Below are positions 32,131 to 44,851 of a DNA stretch of 64,000 bases, in pieces. The stretch's first letter is position 1. Every line of letters begins with the position of its first letter. The notes below the pieces were generated by a model, which worked only from the letters and a program-made list of their open reading frames with translations, ran no database searches and had not been told where the DNA came from. A program made the position numbers and the translations under genes. Origin of the DNA: Tetracladium setigerum (lineage: Eukaryota; Ascomycota; Leotiomycetes; Helotiales); NCBI GenBank assembly GCA_031472005.1, contig PZJY01000010.1, forward strand, positions 1 to 64,000, given 5' to 3'.

Positions 32131-35100
32131 CTAAGATAAATCCTTGTCCACTTCTTTATTCTTTAGGACTCCACCTTCAAAGCCGTCTTCCTTCGAGACT
32201 TCTTCTTTTAAGACTTCTTCTTTCGACACTTCTTCTTTCCATACTTCCCCTTTGAAGACTTCTTCCTCTAGGGCTTTTTCTCCAGAGGGCTCTTCTTCCG
32301 AGGCTCCTTTTTCCAAGACTTCTGCTCCCTGGTCCTTCCTTACTGCATAGTGCAACTTCCTCCACTGCTCAGCAACTTCCAAATCAGAAGCTCGCTTCAA
32401 TCTCCTGACCTCTTGTTCTCCTTGCTCCTCAAGAAGTTTTTTCTCTGGCCTCTCTTTTACCTTCTCATAACTAGCAAATATCTCAATGTCGTCAATTCCT
32501 ACCCTTGCTTGCTCTTCCACGGCTTTAATACTCTTAACCTTCCGATCAAAGACGGCTGGGAGGTTGAAATCTACCTTCGTGTCGGTGCTATATGTCTCTT
32601 GCGCTGCCATGTTTAGCACCAGGCGCAAGTTTTCATCGTCCCCTGTATTAACAAGGGTCGAGTATGACTTTTCAAGTGTACTTGATTTAGGAAGACGCAT
32701 CAGATTAGAGTTGGTGATTACACCATCTGTGCTGACGTTTTGAAGCATGATTGAGGAAGTGGTGGTGTGATTTTGGTTGAGGGATGAAAGTTTCACACCG
32801 GTAGGTGAAGGTCTAAAGACTGGAGTTCCAGTTGTTTGGATCAAGTTTGTCTCTTGTGTTGAAGGTGGTGTGCTGACTTCCATATTGTCACTAGTTATAA
32901 CCGCGGCAATAGACATAGTCGGTGCGTTTGTGCTGATAGTAATGCTAGAGCTTACGTCGCTCGTTATGCTGGGCAAATATTTCGTGAGGTCAAGGAAGAC
33001 CATTTTCCCAGATATTGGATCGGTTCCTTGGATATAGTTGCCACAGACTGACCAACATATATTGTCCAGCAAAGTTTGGTGGATTTCAATGAGGTCTTGA
33101 TCTAACAGATCAATGTATTAGAACGAAAGCCCAAAGGGAAATTTGGTGGTAGTGACTTACTTTTCTCCATAAATTTCCAAAGCGATATCACTGCTAGTCG
33201 ACAGATTGCAACTATGGGAAGAAACGGATGAAAAGACAGGAACCGCTCGATCTTGTTATCTTTCACCTGTGTCCTCCGGAATTGCAAGCCTACACTTGCC
33301 ACAAGCTTGAATGAAGGAACCCAGGTATCTGCTTTAGTCGCGCCATCTCGAGTATCTATATAAGCGCTTACAACCCATCTTCTTGTCATAGCTTGAGATG
33401 GGGCCCTGTTCCATTTATCTGGATTAAGTATTTCTCATCTGGTGAAAGTAGGTACTGTGCCCATGTATGGCATTTGTGGTCCGCAGGAACTGGCCTGAAC
33501 CCTCTTGAGAACGAAAATCTCTTGGCGCCAGTCCACATTGGTCGTGTCATAGTCAATGCGTCCAGATCCAGTGTATGCTCGCATCCGGGCGGAGGAAGAA
33601 TCTGAAAATTACCATGGTTGCCCACCAGGTCGATTTCCAAACGGTGAGGGTTGATCTTAAGAAGAATTCCGTGAACAATCAGAAGTGATAGAGAGGACGA
33701 GAAAGCCACAGGAAATCGAAACTTGGTAATTACAGGTTGATCTCCAGAGGATTCAGAGTCTTGATCTTGGATATTGAGGTCAAGTAGTTGATCTGGAGGA
33801 ATCTCAAATTTGACACATTCTATTTGAGTAAAAGTCTCGAGCGACCAGATCTGATAAGCCACATCCCAATTCTTGGATCCTTCAACAAGATGATCTCTCA
33901 TGTGCCGGGCCTGTCAGTGTTAGAAATTAAGCTTAATGACCCGAAACATTAAACTCACGTAGTCGTCCATATTTTGAGCATACCAACATTTTTTCCGTCT
34001 GCGGACACTTGGGAGGCGATTAAGATAGAGCCTTCATCAGCCTTTGACCCAATAAAAGTCATATTTGCATCCTCACTACTCTTCCAGAGGTGAAATTGGC
34101 CAACAGCGTTTATACTGGGCAGCCAGATTTCGTTTGGTTCATTCTTCAAAATATGGCCCCAGTCAGCGTTCAACCTTGTTAACTCAGGTGAAAGCTGGTG
34201 TAACATTGCAAGCGCAGACTGAACAGGTAGTCTCCAAAGTTCTGGATATTGCCTTGAGAATCTACCAATACAGCTTGCCAGAGCGAACAAAGACGGGGCG
34301 CTCTTGAAAATCCAGGAAATTTCAATCCAACAGCTAAGCAGGCTTTTGTCGTGCACCGTGTCATTAATAGCCCTGAACATCATTCCAAATTGATCGCTGG
34401 AGTAATTTCTCGGACCTATGTCATCGAATCGTAGACTCAAGGATGCGTGGGTGGGCCTAGACGACAAATAAGGTCAGACAGAGCCAATATCGAGGTGTGT
34501 GGGGCACAAGAACAATTTCTGGCAAGAAGCGTTGAGCAGCAAGAAGAAAGAAACATATTTCAAGCTTACCACCACTTTGCAGCGTAACCGAGCAGAGGGA
34601 ATGTTGTATGCAAGGAAGCTGCCTCGGCGCCAGCTGGACTGTGTGGGACGTTGTGGATGATGTATGATAAACATAGGGTGGCCATGGAGCTATGGGCCAA
34701 TTCTTTGATGACATGAAAGGACCGAGAGAGCTCCGAGTCTTGGAATTCGGTTCCCGAGTTTGCCAGAAATTCTTGAACCGAGAGGTGAATGAATCTCACA
34801 GTCCCATCAGCGTAAACTTCGATGAACGAACCGCAGGTTTGAAGCAAGGATTCTTGGAAATCAGGGATATAATCATCCGCAGTAATCGGGCGATTGCTTT
34901 GCACAGCAAGAGCCGTATGTAGATTTTCAAGAGTCCAAGGAGTTTGAGCAACAACCAGCCATTGAAACATTCTCTGGATTTTTGACCATTCCGATTTGGG
35001 AAGACGCCCTTTCAGGTCGTCAAGGATTTGCTTAAACATGGCGTCTAAACCCTCAAGGACATGAATGTTGTTTATTGCGTCCAGTCGATGATTTGGGGTC

Positions 35101-37673
35101 AGCAACGGAGAAGAAAGATATCCGATCATTAAAACCGCCCAGAGGAACATGGAATCAGCTCTGTTAGCAATTCTATCGACGATATCTGATATCATAAGTG
35201 TTTTTGGTAGTTTACCACGTTTGTAAAGTACTTCCACTTTTGGCGCTAGATAACGCTTCATGTCTTCTAAATTCTGTTGTGTCTCCAGGTAAATTTGGAA
35301 CGGATGGGCACCAGTAACAGTGGCGATTGACAGGTGGGGCCTTCCTAAAATGACAATCCTACACTCAGAATAATGCGTGATTCTGTCAAGTGTCTCTATG
35401 AAGTCTTCCCAGTCCGTGCATTCGTCAAGAGCGTCGAAAACCAGAAACGAGGCGCCAAGACGTTCCAGATAGACTTGAATAATGGATTGAATCTCCTGAT
35501 CAGTCGCAGAAGCTTGACCACTTCCCATATCGTCTAGGAGAAGAGAGGCGAGATCTATGAAGGTGATATCTTCCTTATTTGCTTGCAGCAACTGTGCGAG
35601 GATGGCACGGAAGGCAGCCTCAGCAGATGTGGAGTTTGGGTGTTGTTTATTAAAATGGAAGAAAGCTACTTCACCCTTAACAGAACCTGGCGTCCGTTCA
35701 TTATGAGCAATTCGCTTCCTCAAATCTGTAATAATGCGCGTTGAGAGCACGGTTTTGCCGTATCCAGGCTTGCCTTGATTTTTGGTTAGACTGACCTTCA
35801 AGTTAACGTAAGAATGAGAGTAAGGGCAGCTTACCTGAAATAAAGAGAAGTCTTTCAGATAAATCAGTGACAGCTTTTTGGTGGTCGATTCGATGTTCTA
35901 CCCAGGATGTGTACTTGCGATCTAACAGGAGCCAGTTACCAGTGTTGTCAGCCCGATGCTTCTCAGCAGCGTTAAATAGACCTGTCCAGTCGTTGGCCGC
36001 TATCCAGGAACGCAGTTCTCGAACCTTGTCCGCTACTCAAAATTAGTTTAGAGAGAGTAGTCGGATAATACCTAACTAACACATTGCCTTCTTCTCGACC
36101 ATTTCTTGATCGGCAATTTTTTGAGCTTCTCGTCTGGCATTCGCTTGTTGGTTAACAACTTTCATTTGATTAGTTCGGGTAAGGCTCGCAATCTCAAGAT
36201 CACGAAGTCTTGAGTGAGTTTGCTCAAGGCCTCCTCGATTGGTCTTTCTCTCTCTATCCATGGCATTGAACGCAAGGATCATTTCGACGGAATATGCCTC
36301 TTGAAGTCCTTCCTCAAACAATTGTTGATGAATCTTCAAACGATTTATAATTTTACCGCTTTTTGTTGGTTAGCCTATGTATGGTGGGATTATCAATGAG
36401 TTAGAACTGACAACTTCTGGTCAATAGGCACCCAGCTCCGTGTCATAAACTGCTTCATCCTTTGTCGTTTCCCTTTTGATAATAAGCATGGTGACTAGCA
36501 CAGTGGCATGTTGGCTGCGACACTCACCTGTGCCTTTGCGGGGCAGTATCGAGTATGCATCATAGCAAAAGCCGAGCACATCTTGATAGACGTAGGCCAA
36601 CGACTTTGCCAGTGAAACATAGTAAGTCGCCCATTTCCTTTCTTTCCATTCCCAAGGCCCACTAGAAGCTTCAATCTCACGCTTCTGCCCTCGATCTCGA
36701 ATCAAGTCAAATTGTCGACTATATTGCGGGAGCTTCTCAAATATTTGTGCAAACATATCTGCAAGTTTTTCGAAATATTCAATATACTGACAACTGACCT
36801 ATACAAATTCAGGGATTGCTGAGATTTGATATCTGGCTTACTTACCTGGAGAATCAACCGAATCCCCCCCCAAGCAAGTGCTGCATATTCAGGGTGACTT
36901 GAGACAAATATGTTAACAATACGAAAATATGGTCCGAGAGACTCCGCAATGGAAGCCACACTTGACATTGCGTCGTGGAGGCGACTTCGGTGAGGCATAT
37001 TTAGGGATTCAATGTGAATTTTCAGAGAGCTCACGAGTAATTCAGGACTTTCAACACTTGCAATGAGAGTTTGATCTGCCAAGGACAACGAGGATCGAAA
37101 GGTTGCAGACGCTTCAGCGAATATTTTCTCGGCGGTCCCTATACTACTTGGTTCAGTCGAGGTACCAGATGGAGTGAGGTGGTATCCTTACTTGTCATGA
37201 TCAAACACGATATTCCTTTGGATGCCAGTACTTCCCGTGGGTGACTTTTGGATGCCACTACTTCTCGTACTTGACTTTTGGATGTCACTACCTTCCGTGC
37301 GTAGAAGTTCGCTGCACCACACAAGATACCTGGAGATATAAGGCTTAAACATCCGTCTTGCGAGAGGAATAAAACTGACCGGGCGAGGCCTGGGACGATA
37401 GAGGTTCGAGTTGGGGAGAAGAACTTACTTAAGATCTCGAAGGCTTATTTGCTGCCCCTCCGATGAATCAGCAATCCCATCCTTTGACTCTTTCAATCCT
37501 AAGCCGTACGGATCAGACCTAGCCCGAAACAACTCTAGCAGATAACTTTGGAGCTCCGATACGTCAGCTGAGTTGTCGGCACGTTGGTGCTCTCCATTAT
37601 TATCCATGGCCGGCTGAGGCTCCGCTACTTCGACTGCCTTGTCGGCACGTAACTGCTCTCTACCAAGATTCAT
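32131..37673 (-). CDS. STAND/NLR-type NACHT protein
   Basis: Ten predicted exons on the minus strand: 37673-37429, 37329-37192, 37146-36846, 36798-36528, 36374-36081, 36035-35835, 35773-34570, 34456-33959, 33910-33161, 33101-32131, about 1620 residues. After a low-complexity start with an 11-residue repeat comes an N-terminal domain common in fungal NLRs (DUF7708-like, residues about 140-320) and a coiled-coil stretch. The NACHT NTPase follows with Walker A GKPGYGKT near residue 484 and Walker B FLVFDALDEC near 605. The next 600 residues may form a degenerate repeat domain, and the tail is a Glu/Lys/Val repeat. Fungal NLRs sense nonself and can trigger cell death. Three flaws: an in-frame TAA (36370-36372) under the chosen acceptor, and single missing bases near 33907 and 33389. 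Confidence 0.75.
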
Positions 37674-38748
37674 GGCAGACTGAGAGCTGATCGTCCCACC
37701 AAAAGCTCGGGTGATGAAAGGTTATGTACTGGATATGTTTTGTTAGAGATTGTTGTCCTCAAGATGGAGGTATTCTTAGATGTGCCTAAGAGCCTTCTTT
37801 GGCCTGACTGCCAAGCTAGAGATCGGGACGGGACTCGCCGAGCAACCTTAACCTTAGTGTCAGGTGAATGGGGCAAAGCATGTATCAAGAAATGGGTTGA
37901 AACTACTCGAGTGTATGGACCCTGTACGTAAGTAGAATGTCTGGGATGTCGAAGCTGGAAGATATCTCGCAGGCATACAGCTATTAGTGGGATACGAACA
38001 CAAGCCTCGAAGGCTGCACGTGACCTATGGACTGCGCGGAGTGTGGCTGTGCTAACTCACGTGGTAATAAAATTATAAGCACAATCTATCTGGCAGATAG
38101 TAAAAGTTAAATGCATAGATTAATCAATTGAGCCAAGTAATATGGTGTTAAAATGACTTTGAACAGACTGAGTACTTTCTAGCTTTCATCAAGTCGGAGT
38201 GGACGCTTCAAGGGATCTGCACAATCTTGCTTCGACTATTTACGTGTTGATTCAACGAGTGACTCGAGCCTTGCGAGCGTCCAAAGGTCAGGCAAATATA
38301 TCGATATATTCCACAGGAGATCTGAAGACATTGGAAGGGGTGTACGGTGCTCTTATATACGGATCTTAAATGTTAAATGATTTGTCAATCACGTGGCCAA
38401 GACCCGCATTGATCTAACAGTGATACTTTTGAACTATTCAATTTCTCCTCTGGAATAAACTATTTCATATCCAACAGCCCATCCAGAGATTTTTTTATAT
38501 GAGTTACTCTATTGAAGTATGTAAATGGGACACTGATCATTATTGTTTCATTACCCATGGCTGAGGCGTTGGAGACTGCCCATGAGCCATCTGCACTCCA
38601 CTTGTCTGCTGCACAACCCATTGCTGATTTGAGAAATTATTACTCTCATTACCGGGAACTATCTGTGGGAAATAACTCGTTTCTGCAAGATTCGGTTGAA
38701 CGCCACTGGGATTAAGAAATTTTGGTGGTGAAGCATACGAGGTTGAGC
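37674..38748. other. Intergenic, nothing recognised
   Basis: It holds the promoter of the NACHT gene on its left and the 3' end of the Gln/Pro-rich gene on its right. No coding signal was recognised. Confidence 0.6.
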
Positions 38749-40498
38749 TTACGACCGAGGTGCTTCTCCATGCAGCTGTACTGCTTGGACATTATACTGC
38801 GACTGAACTTGATTATATTCCTGGAAAGATGACGTGGGCGGTTGCGATAATGGAGAAGCAATTGAGTAGTAACCGGAATCCTGGCGATGGCATTGCGGAG
38901 AAACAACAGCAGCTTGATGTCCAGGATTCTGTGGTACTGGCGGTGGTATGAATCTGGGTACGTAGACCTGTTGCTGATATTGAACCTGATCTGGTGACGC
39001 TTGATTGGAAATTGGAGTGAAATATGGTTGTGGAGAAGTTACCAAGCCATTGTGCTGCTGATACGATTGATGTGATTGCGGGATTGGAGTGGAGGCGGTG
39101 GCGGGGGAAAGTATGGCGCTGATGCTGCCAACCTATTTTGTTGGTAGTTCGGCTGATACGACTGTAGAGATTGGAGTGGTATCGGAGGAATATATTGCCG
39201 TGAAGAAGCAACAGAACCAGTTGGTTGCTGATTTGTCTGAATTGATTGAAGTGGTTGTTGAGGTGGTGCAGGAGGATACTCTTGTGCCTGGTTTGGAGAT
39301 TGAAAGATCTCTTGTTGTTCTTGTCGTGCAGGTTCCGCCTGCTGGATAAAATCTACTTTGACCTCCGATTTTTCAGGTTGGTGATATTGCGGTGGCACTG
39401 GAAGCGGTTGTTCTGATTTGGGCGATATAGAGCTTTTATTTTCGTTCTTCGTGTCCTCCTGAGCTTCGATTTTATTGGCATCACTTGGTCCACTTCGTCT
39501 CTCGAGTTCTAACTGCATAATTCTTGCCCTCAGAAGAGTGAGTTCATCCTCCATCGTGGAAGCTGCTGGTACTGCCTCAACAAGTTTAAGTGAACTTTCG
39601 CTTTCGGATTGGTTAATTCTGCAAGTGGAAGCGGGCTGGCTTTCGACTTGCGGATCGACCCCTTGGGTCTGGGTTATGTAGGCAGGAGTTTTGTCAGGAA
39701 GATAGGACTGGGTTTCTTGTGAAGTGTTTGAAATCGTGTATTGCGGTAATTGCTCGGAATGATATTGATGGGGAACGGGCTGTTGCGAATTGAAATGTAT
39801 AGGATTGTAGCCGAATTGACCAGGAGGCATCTCTTGAGGGTTTTGTGTCCCAGGTTGAAAGTTGATTTCTCCTCCTGGCTGATAACCATTCCACTGTTGT
39901 TGCTGGAACTCAGACGCAACGTTAACTTGTGTTCCTGGCTGAGGTTGATATTGAAAGCCAGGTGGTGGGACTCCAACCATCTGCACATTGCCAGCGCCGA
40001 CAAACTGCTGCTGGTGTCCTTGATACTGTTGTTGCATCTGCATCTGTTGTTGCATCTTCTTCATTTCAAGGTCCTTCAATCCCGATTTCTTGATTTGTCC
40101 CCAACTGTATGATCAACAGCTAGCGCGGCCCCATCAGCGGCTGCATGTGTTAAGATATCTGCTCCTGGCCCCAATAACCCAAACGTAAGGCCGCCAACCA
40201 CCCCGCTCAACGCTACTGACCCAGTAACATCTCTTGTCCGAGTAACGTGAGTGGCTCCTCGAGCTTGGAGTTTTGCTTCGATGATCTCTCGCTTCTTGCG
40301 CGCGTTGTGGATTCGAGGAGCGGACAGTCCAAGACCGATAAGAGACACGCCTCCTGTCAGCGGGGAGCACAGAACGCTAGTGGCTGTACTCGTGGAACTA
40401 CCAGCTATTTGGCGAGTGTAGCCTTCCCATTCCTTTTGGAGTTCATCGGTCGATAATGTATCGCATTTCCGCTGATACTCCGCATAATCAAAGGGCAT
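38749..40498 (-). CDS. Uncharacterised protein: Gly-rich hydrophobic N-domain and long Gln/Pro-rich tail
   Basis: The ATG at 40498 starts MPFDYAEYQRKCD. Residues 1-140 form a compact domain with two hydrophobic Gly/Ala-rich stretches (GGVSLIGLGLSAP and ALSGVVGGLTFGLLGPGAD) that could be membrane hairpins. A basic KKREIIEAKL helix lies between them. I have seen this domain in many fungal proteins of unknown function. The remaining 440 residues are low complexity: a Gln/Met run, then Gln/Pro/Tyr-rich text, with one helical segment (TLLRARIMQLELERR). The frame changes twice, near 40077-40082 and 39038-39046. Each is mended by one extra base, giving 583 residues. No function is assigned. Confidence 0.6.
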
Positions 40499-42351
40499 CG
40501 TGGCGTGGATAATCAAAGGTGTTTCTCTTCGTTATGTTTCTGTTGAGAAGGAGAATGGGAATTTGCAGAAGGCTACAGATCTGATATCAAACGTCGGGCT
40601 TGCAGGTTAAAAGTAAAAAGAGGAGGAACTCCGTAAAAAGAAATAAGCCTCGTTAGGCTTGGCACTTCTTCTTTGGGTTAAAATGGCGTATTGTTGTCCG
40701 AAACTTTGCTTGAAAGCGAGCATTGTCACCAATTAGATGGAGTGCCAAGATGATAAGGATTGAGCTTAATGCAATAAGAGTTGGATCAAGAAGGACGACC
40801 GACTATTAGCTCGTAGCAAATCGAATCTCGGCACTGACCAACAGCGATTTATCACCACTGTTTTTGAGTTCATGAAGTATTTATCCGTAAAAACGCCCCA
40901 CCAAACTCAGAAGGAGATGATCGCAAAGCTTTAGATTGGGTATCGACATATTCGTTCATCTAGTAGATGAGCTATAATATTGTAATACTCAAGGATTCCA
41001 GTTCAGCAAAAGTGTGGTAAGGCTTTCCTTTTTGAAGCTTGGTTAGATAGGTTAGTTATGTGCAATAAAGGCCACGCAATTTTACCATGGAGCAGCAATC
41101 TAGTTACATAATCTTCCAGATGAGTAGGTTCAAATCAATCAGCTCCGCCTACAGGAATCTCAGGAAACCAACCCACCAAGATGGACATTTCATTCACACA
41201 ACATGCAAGTCCCACGGTATTATAAGATCGCACACTTTAAGCAATGTATCTTACATTGTATTCGTAAGGTATTTTACTCCTGACTCTAATTTTTACAGGC
41301 TGAGCGACTTAGAATTCACACGCTCCCACAGTTAAATTCCCTCTTCTAATTAGTCCTTGCTTCGTGTAAAACTTTAGGAGTGTTCACAAATCCCAAGGTC
41401 ACCAGCAAGAGTAATAATTTATGTACACCCAACTCTTCCGTTCGAAAATGATTTTATACAGCTATAAATGAACTATATCGAGTTCTTATCAAGAGTGTCA
41501 AGTCTCCACTCCAATTCCATTTAGCACCTGTGGCTTACTGATCAGCTCGCGGGATTAGCCCACTTTGGACATTTTCTTTGAAGAACCCAGATTTTGATGA
41601 TGCATCTGATGAGGCTCCAGCCTATGTGCAATCGGGTACTCGTTAACCCTGGGTTGATATCTGATGAGGGCATCATGGGTGCAATGTCTTGGTTTCGATT
41701 CCATGGAGTACCAATCGAGCACGGCGAGGAGAGCGAAAGTGGTTTCTTTAGCCCAACCTGACGGTGAAACCAGTTTGGAGAGAAAGACAAGTCGTAACGC
41801 TGACTCCAGCGTTCGTAGGGCGAAGCGGCAAGTGCTTTATAAAATGCAGCAACAGCTGTCGGGGGGTTTGCAAGTCAATATTGTGTTGGAGGATGAGAAA
41901 ACCTTGTGGTAAGAAGTAGGTAACGGAGGGACGTCGTTCACAATTTTGACGTTTGATGCAGGTAATTGCCTCTTAGTTGTGAAAGCGTGTCGCACGACCT
42001 CCTCTGGAAATTGGGATTGTGGACTCGGCAGGTTTGAGGTGGTTGTGAACGATGATGCAGATCGTTCTGATAAGGCGACGTCATAGAAGCCTGGGCTTTT
42101 GTTGAACAGTCATTCGGAGCGGTTACAAATATTTTATAAGCACCGCGAGTCGAGTCTGCCACTATTTCCATGCTTCGTTTATGACTGCCAAGCTATATCT
42201 CATGTTGGACAAAACTTCTCACTTGCCCTGCTTGACATCTTCGTCAGTCGCAACGAGCGTCGCAAATACCCTGAATGGCTTAAACTTCGCAGCGTGGACT
42301 TTGCTGTATTTATCATATTTAAGAAATTGAACAAAGTCTGGTCGGAGCGCC
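40499..42351. other. Intergenic, one doubtful small ORF
   Basis: Mostly featureless. A 76-codon plus-strand frame at about 41680-41912 has a basic, Gln-rich character (RAKRQVLYKMQQQLSGG) but no start context, intron or recognised domain, so it is not called as a gene. Confidence 0.5.
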
Positions 42352-42804
42352 ATGATCCTAGCTAACGAGATGCAAACTTCCGCCATTGAGGCTATAGTCC
42401 CTGCGTCCACTGCACAAATGTGGTCCAACAAAGCCTCGCATATCGATGTTGCTGGGAATCAGCCTCTTTGCCTAGGGTGTCGTATCATGGTCTTTAAGTT
42501 AAGAGTCCTGTTCAGGAATTATATACATAGCCTCATGTTCGATCGCCTGAAAACCGCTGCGGAGTTGGGGTGTAATCTGTGCTATATGTTTTATAATGCA
42601 CAGTGGACCGGAAGCAATATCAAATATGCTGCTACCGCTACGGTCGATGCAAAAGGTATCGCAGCAGGAGACCTCGCTATCACTTTCAGTCCAGCTGGAA
42701 AGACCAACATCGAAGGGTTTTTCAAAGAAGCTCAAAATACTTGTAGCTATCTTCATGACAGCACTCAGAGTTTTCATTGCTTCAGAAGCATTCCCAACCA
42801 TTAG
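42352..42804 (+). pseudogene. N-terminal fragment of a HET-type protein (tentative)
   Basis: The 150-codon frame has a pattern seen at the start of many HET proteins before the HET domain itself: a CXXC pair (LCLGC), a short linker and then LKTAAELGCNLCYMFYNA. The reading continues for 60 residues and stops. No LSYCWG-type motif follows in the next 700 bp. It is either a 5' remnant of a HET gene or an unrelated short gene. Confidence 0.35.
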
Positions 42805-42880
42805 CTTGGCTTTAATGGTGATGTTTACGGTCTAGGTTGCCGCAAAGACAATGCCGGCGAACATGAAGATACCCAAATGA

Positions 42881-43400
42881 ATGAACACGCCGCATCCTAC
42901 GCCAACATCCGTGTCTATGAGCAGCTCACGAGTATACTCAACGATCCATGTTTCCATTCTTACAGACTATTATCATGCGATTCGTACTCCTTTCAACGAA
43001 CCTAGGGCCCACGCTGTTGCAAACGATCTGGCCATTCGATTTTCCAGCATGGAAGCTCGCGTTACTTCTGCTCCAAAACCCAGAACTTACATCAAGCGAA
43101 TAATGAAGGATTGCTTTGTCGTACCCGAGTCCGAGGTGAAAGATGACCCAGGGGAACCAAAACTATAACCCGAGTATCCAGAGTCACCACCAGATTGTAC
43201 AGCACCAAGCAAGGGACCAGACACCATCATTACAGACTCCTGGGTCACAGGACAGGCGTTCGTAATTTGGGAAGTACCGTTGAAGCCACCTTATGCAAAC
43301 GAACACACTGATATGGTATACTCTTCCTATAGCAGACCATTTAGAGCACCTGATGGGTCTGTCTTTATCCGAGCAACTATATCCGAAGTGTGGTGCTGGA
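42881..43400 (+). pseudogene. Unidentified coding remnant with one internal stop
   Basis: One frame stays open from 42881 to about 43400 except for a TAA at 43166-43168 where CAA would fit. The text after it (VTGQAFVIWEVPLKPPYANE, YSRPFRAPDGSVFIRATI) looks like real protein. I do not recognise the family. A second frame at 43293-43556 overlaps it and is less convincing. Confidence 0.35.
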
Positions 43401-44393
43401 ATATTTGAGCCAGACGTGGAAATAGTGGATCTGCACAATGATGAATATCAAGACAATTCAGATCCAGGTTACACTGGACCAGGCTTCAAGGATCCACGAA
43501 GATTTACGGGACGGGTAAGAATTGGAGACGTTGTAGGCGGGAAGAACTGTTTCTAAGAGTCAAACAAACCGGATATTGGCAAGCGTGAACTTGGGCTCGT
43601 GAAGTGCGATAATTTTATGTTCGGTTGTGAAGAGCCCACAAAATAAATGCAAAAGAAGGTAATGGGAAGAGAGGATGGTGAATGTAAAGAACACCTGGTA
43701 ACGCGCACAACACTAGTCTTGGTAGGTTTGCCATGTCATTGAATCTAATTTCATGTTCACATCCAGATGACTAACAAGATCAGTGGTGCAAATGGGGCTA
43801 GAATTCTGATCTGAATCTGGATAGGGAGGCTTGCTTAAGTGTAGCCTTCTGGACTCTGAATGGTTGGTGATAGGTCTTTTGGGGGGTGGGGGCGGATGTT
43901 TGCTTGGACTGGGCTTTATATTTGAGAGTAAGTCGACAAATACAATTTCGAATTCTGAGGATATACAAGTTCATCAAGACTCGAATGATTTTCTCGATAA
44001 CTAAGATGAATTCATCTTAGTGCGTAGCTAAATGAGTGTGTGTTTTCCAAATGTCCATCTACTTGAGCAATGCTCAATTCAAAAATCAAAACCCAAAATC
44101 CAACTACCATCTTACCACCAAGTGATCCCAAACCGAGCTACCGAGATAACCCATTAGTGATACTTCTGTTGCAGACTCTTTTCTCGTCCTGTGCTTCTTT
44201 CCGTAGTATCAGATCACGAGGTCACGAGTGTTCGTAACAACCTAGCAACGCCAAGTGCTGATAATATCGTTGAAGGAACCATCGCCGTCGGACAAATCAT
44301 TGTCATAACCCGCATCATACGTTCTCCCATAACAGTCATGCCTAGAAGATTAAAGTTAAATAACTTGACTTTGAGAAGTGGATTAACTTGTGC

Positions 44394-44851
44394 TTACTCG
44401 TAAAATCTACACGGGACTTGGTTACCGGTGTAGAATGCGCTGACTCGATCATTGAAACGCTGTCGCTCACTTTGCGTACCCCATGTATCTGTGTTCTGGA
44501 TTAGAAACTTCGATCACTGTCAGAGGGGACCGGGTATTTATAGTACTCACAACAAACTCCTATTTCATTTGTGGGGTAGCCGATGCAGTCGCCCCCGAAG
44601 TTCTTATCAGTGCAGTAATGAACGAGACGGTGGTTGCCGAACTGTCTTTCACGGATGGCGGTCTCGTCAAGTGCTACGGCGCTGGCCTCAACCACTGTGA
44701 CATTGATGGCAGGCTTAGGAGTGTAACCATATGTTCGAGCTGGACGAACTCTGGCGCTGTCGCTGGGAACAGGTGCTGGTTGGTCTGGGGTGGGTTTCGC
44801 AGCCGCCAGACTGATGAGAGCGAAGAGAAGACCGGTAGCGGAGAGCTTCAT
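44394..44851 (-). CDS. Small secreted cysteine-containing protein, crystallin-like motif
   Basis: Two exons, 44851-44551 and 44488-44394, give 131 residues. The intron is 62 bp, and its acceptor CAG before ATACATGG is the one that avoids a stop. A strong signal peptide (MKLSATGLLFALISLAAA) is followed by a Pro/Val-rich propeptide and a dibasic-like RERQF. The mature part has four Cys in CTDKNFGGDC, GVC and VPCRFYE. NFGGDC and FNDRVSAFY resemble the Greek-key pattern of beta/gamma-crystallin-like secreted proteins; that is a resemblance seen by eye. Size, secretion and Cys content would also fit an effector or antimicrobial protein. It stands alone in an otherwise gene-poor stretch. Confidence 0.7.

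Noticed and set aside
41664..41912. 82-codon plus-strand frame considered as a small gene
   Set aside because: It has no good start, no recognisable motif and no supporting exon on either side.
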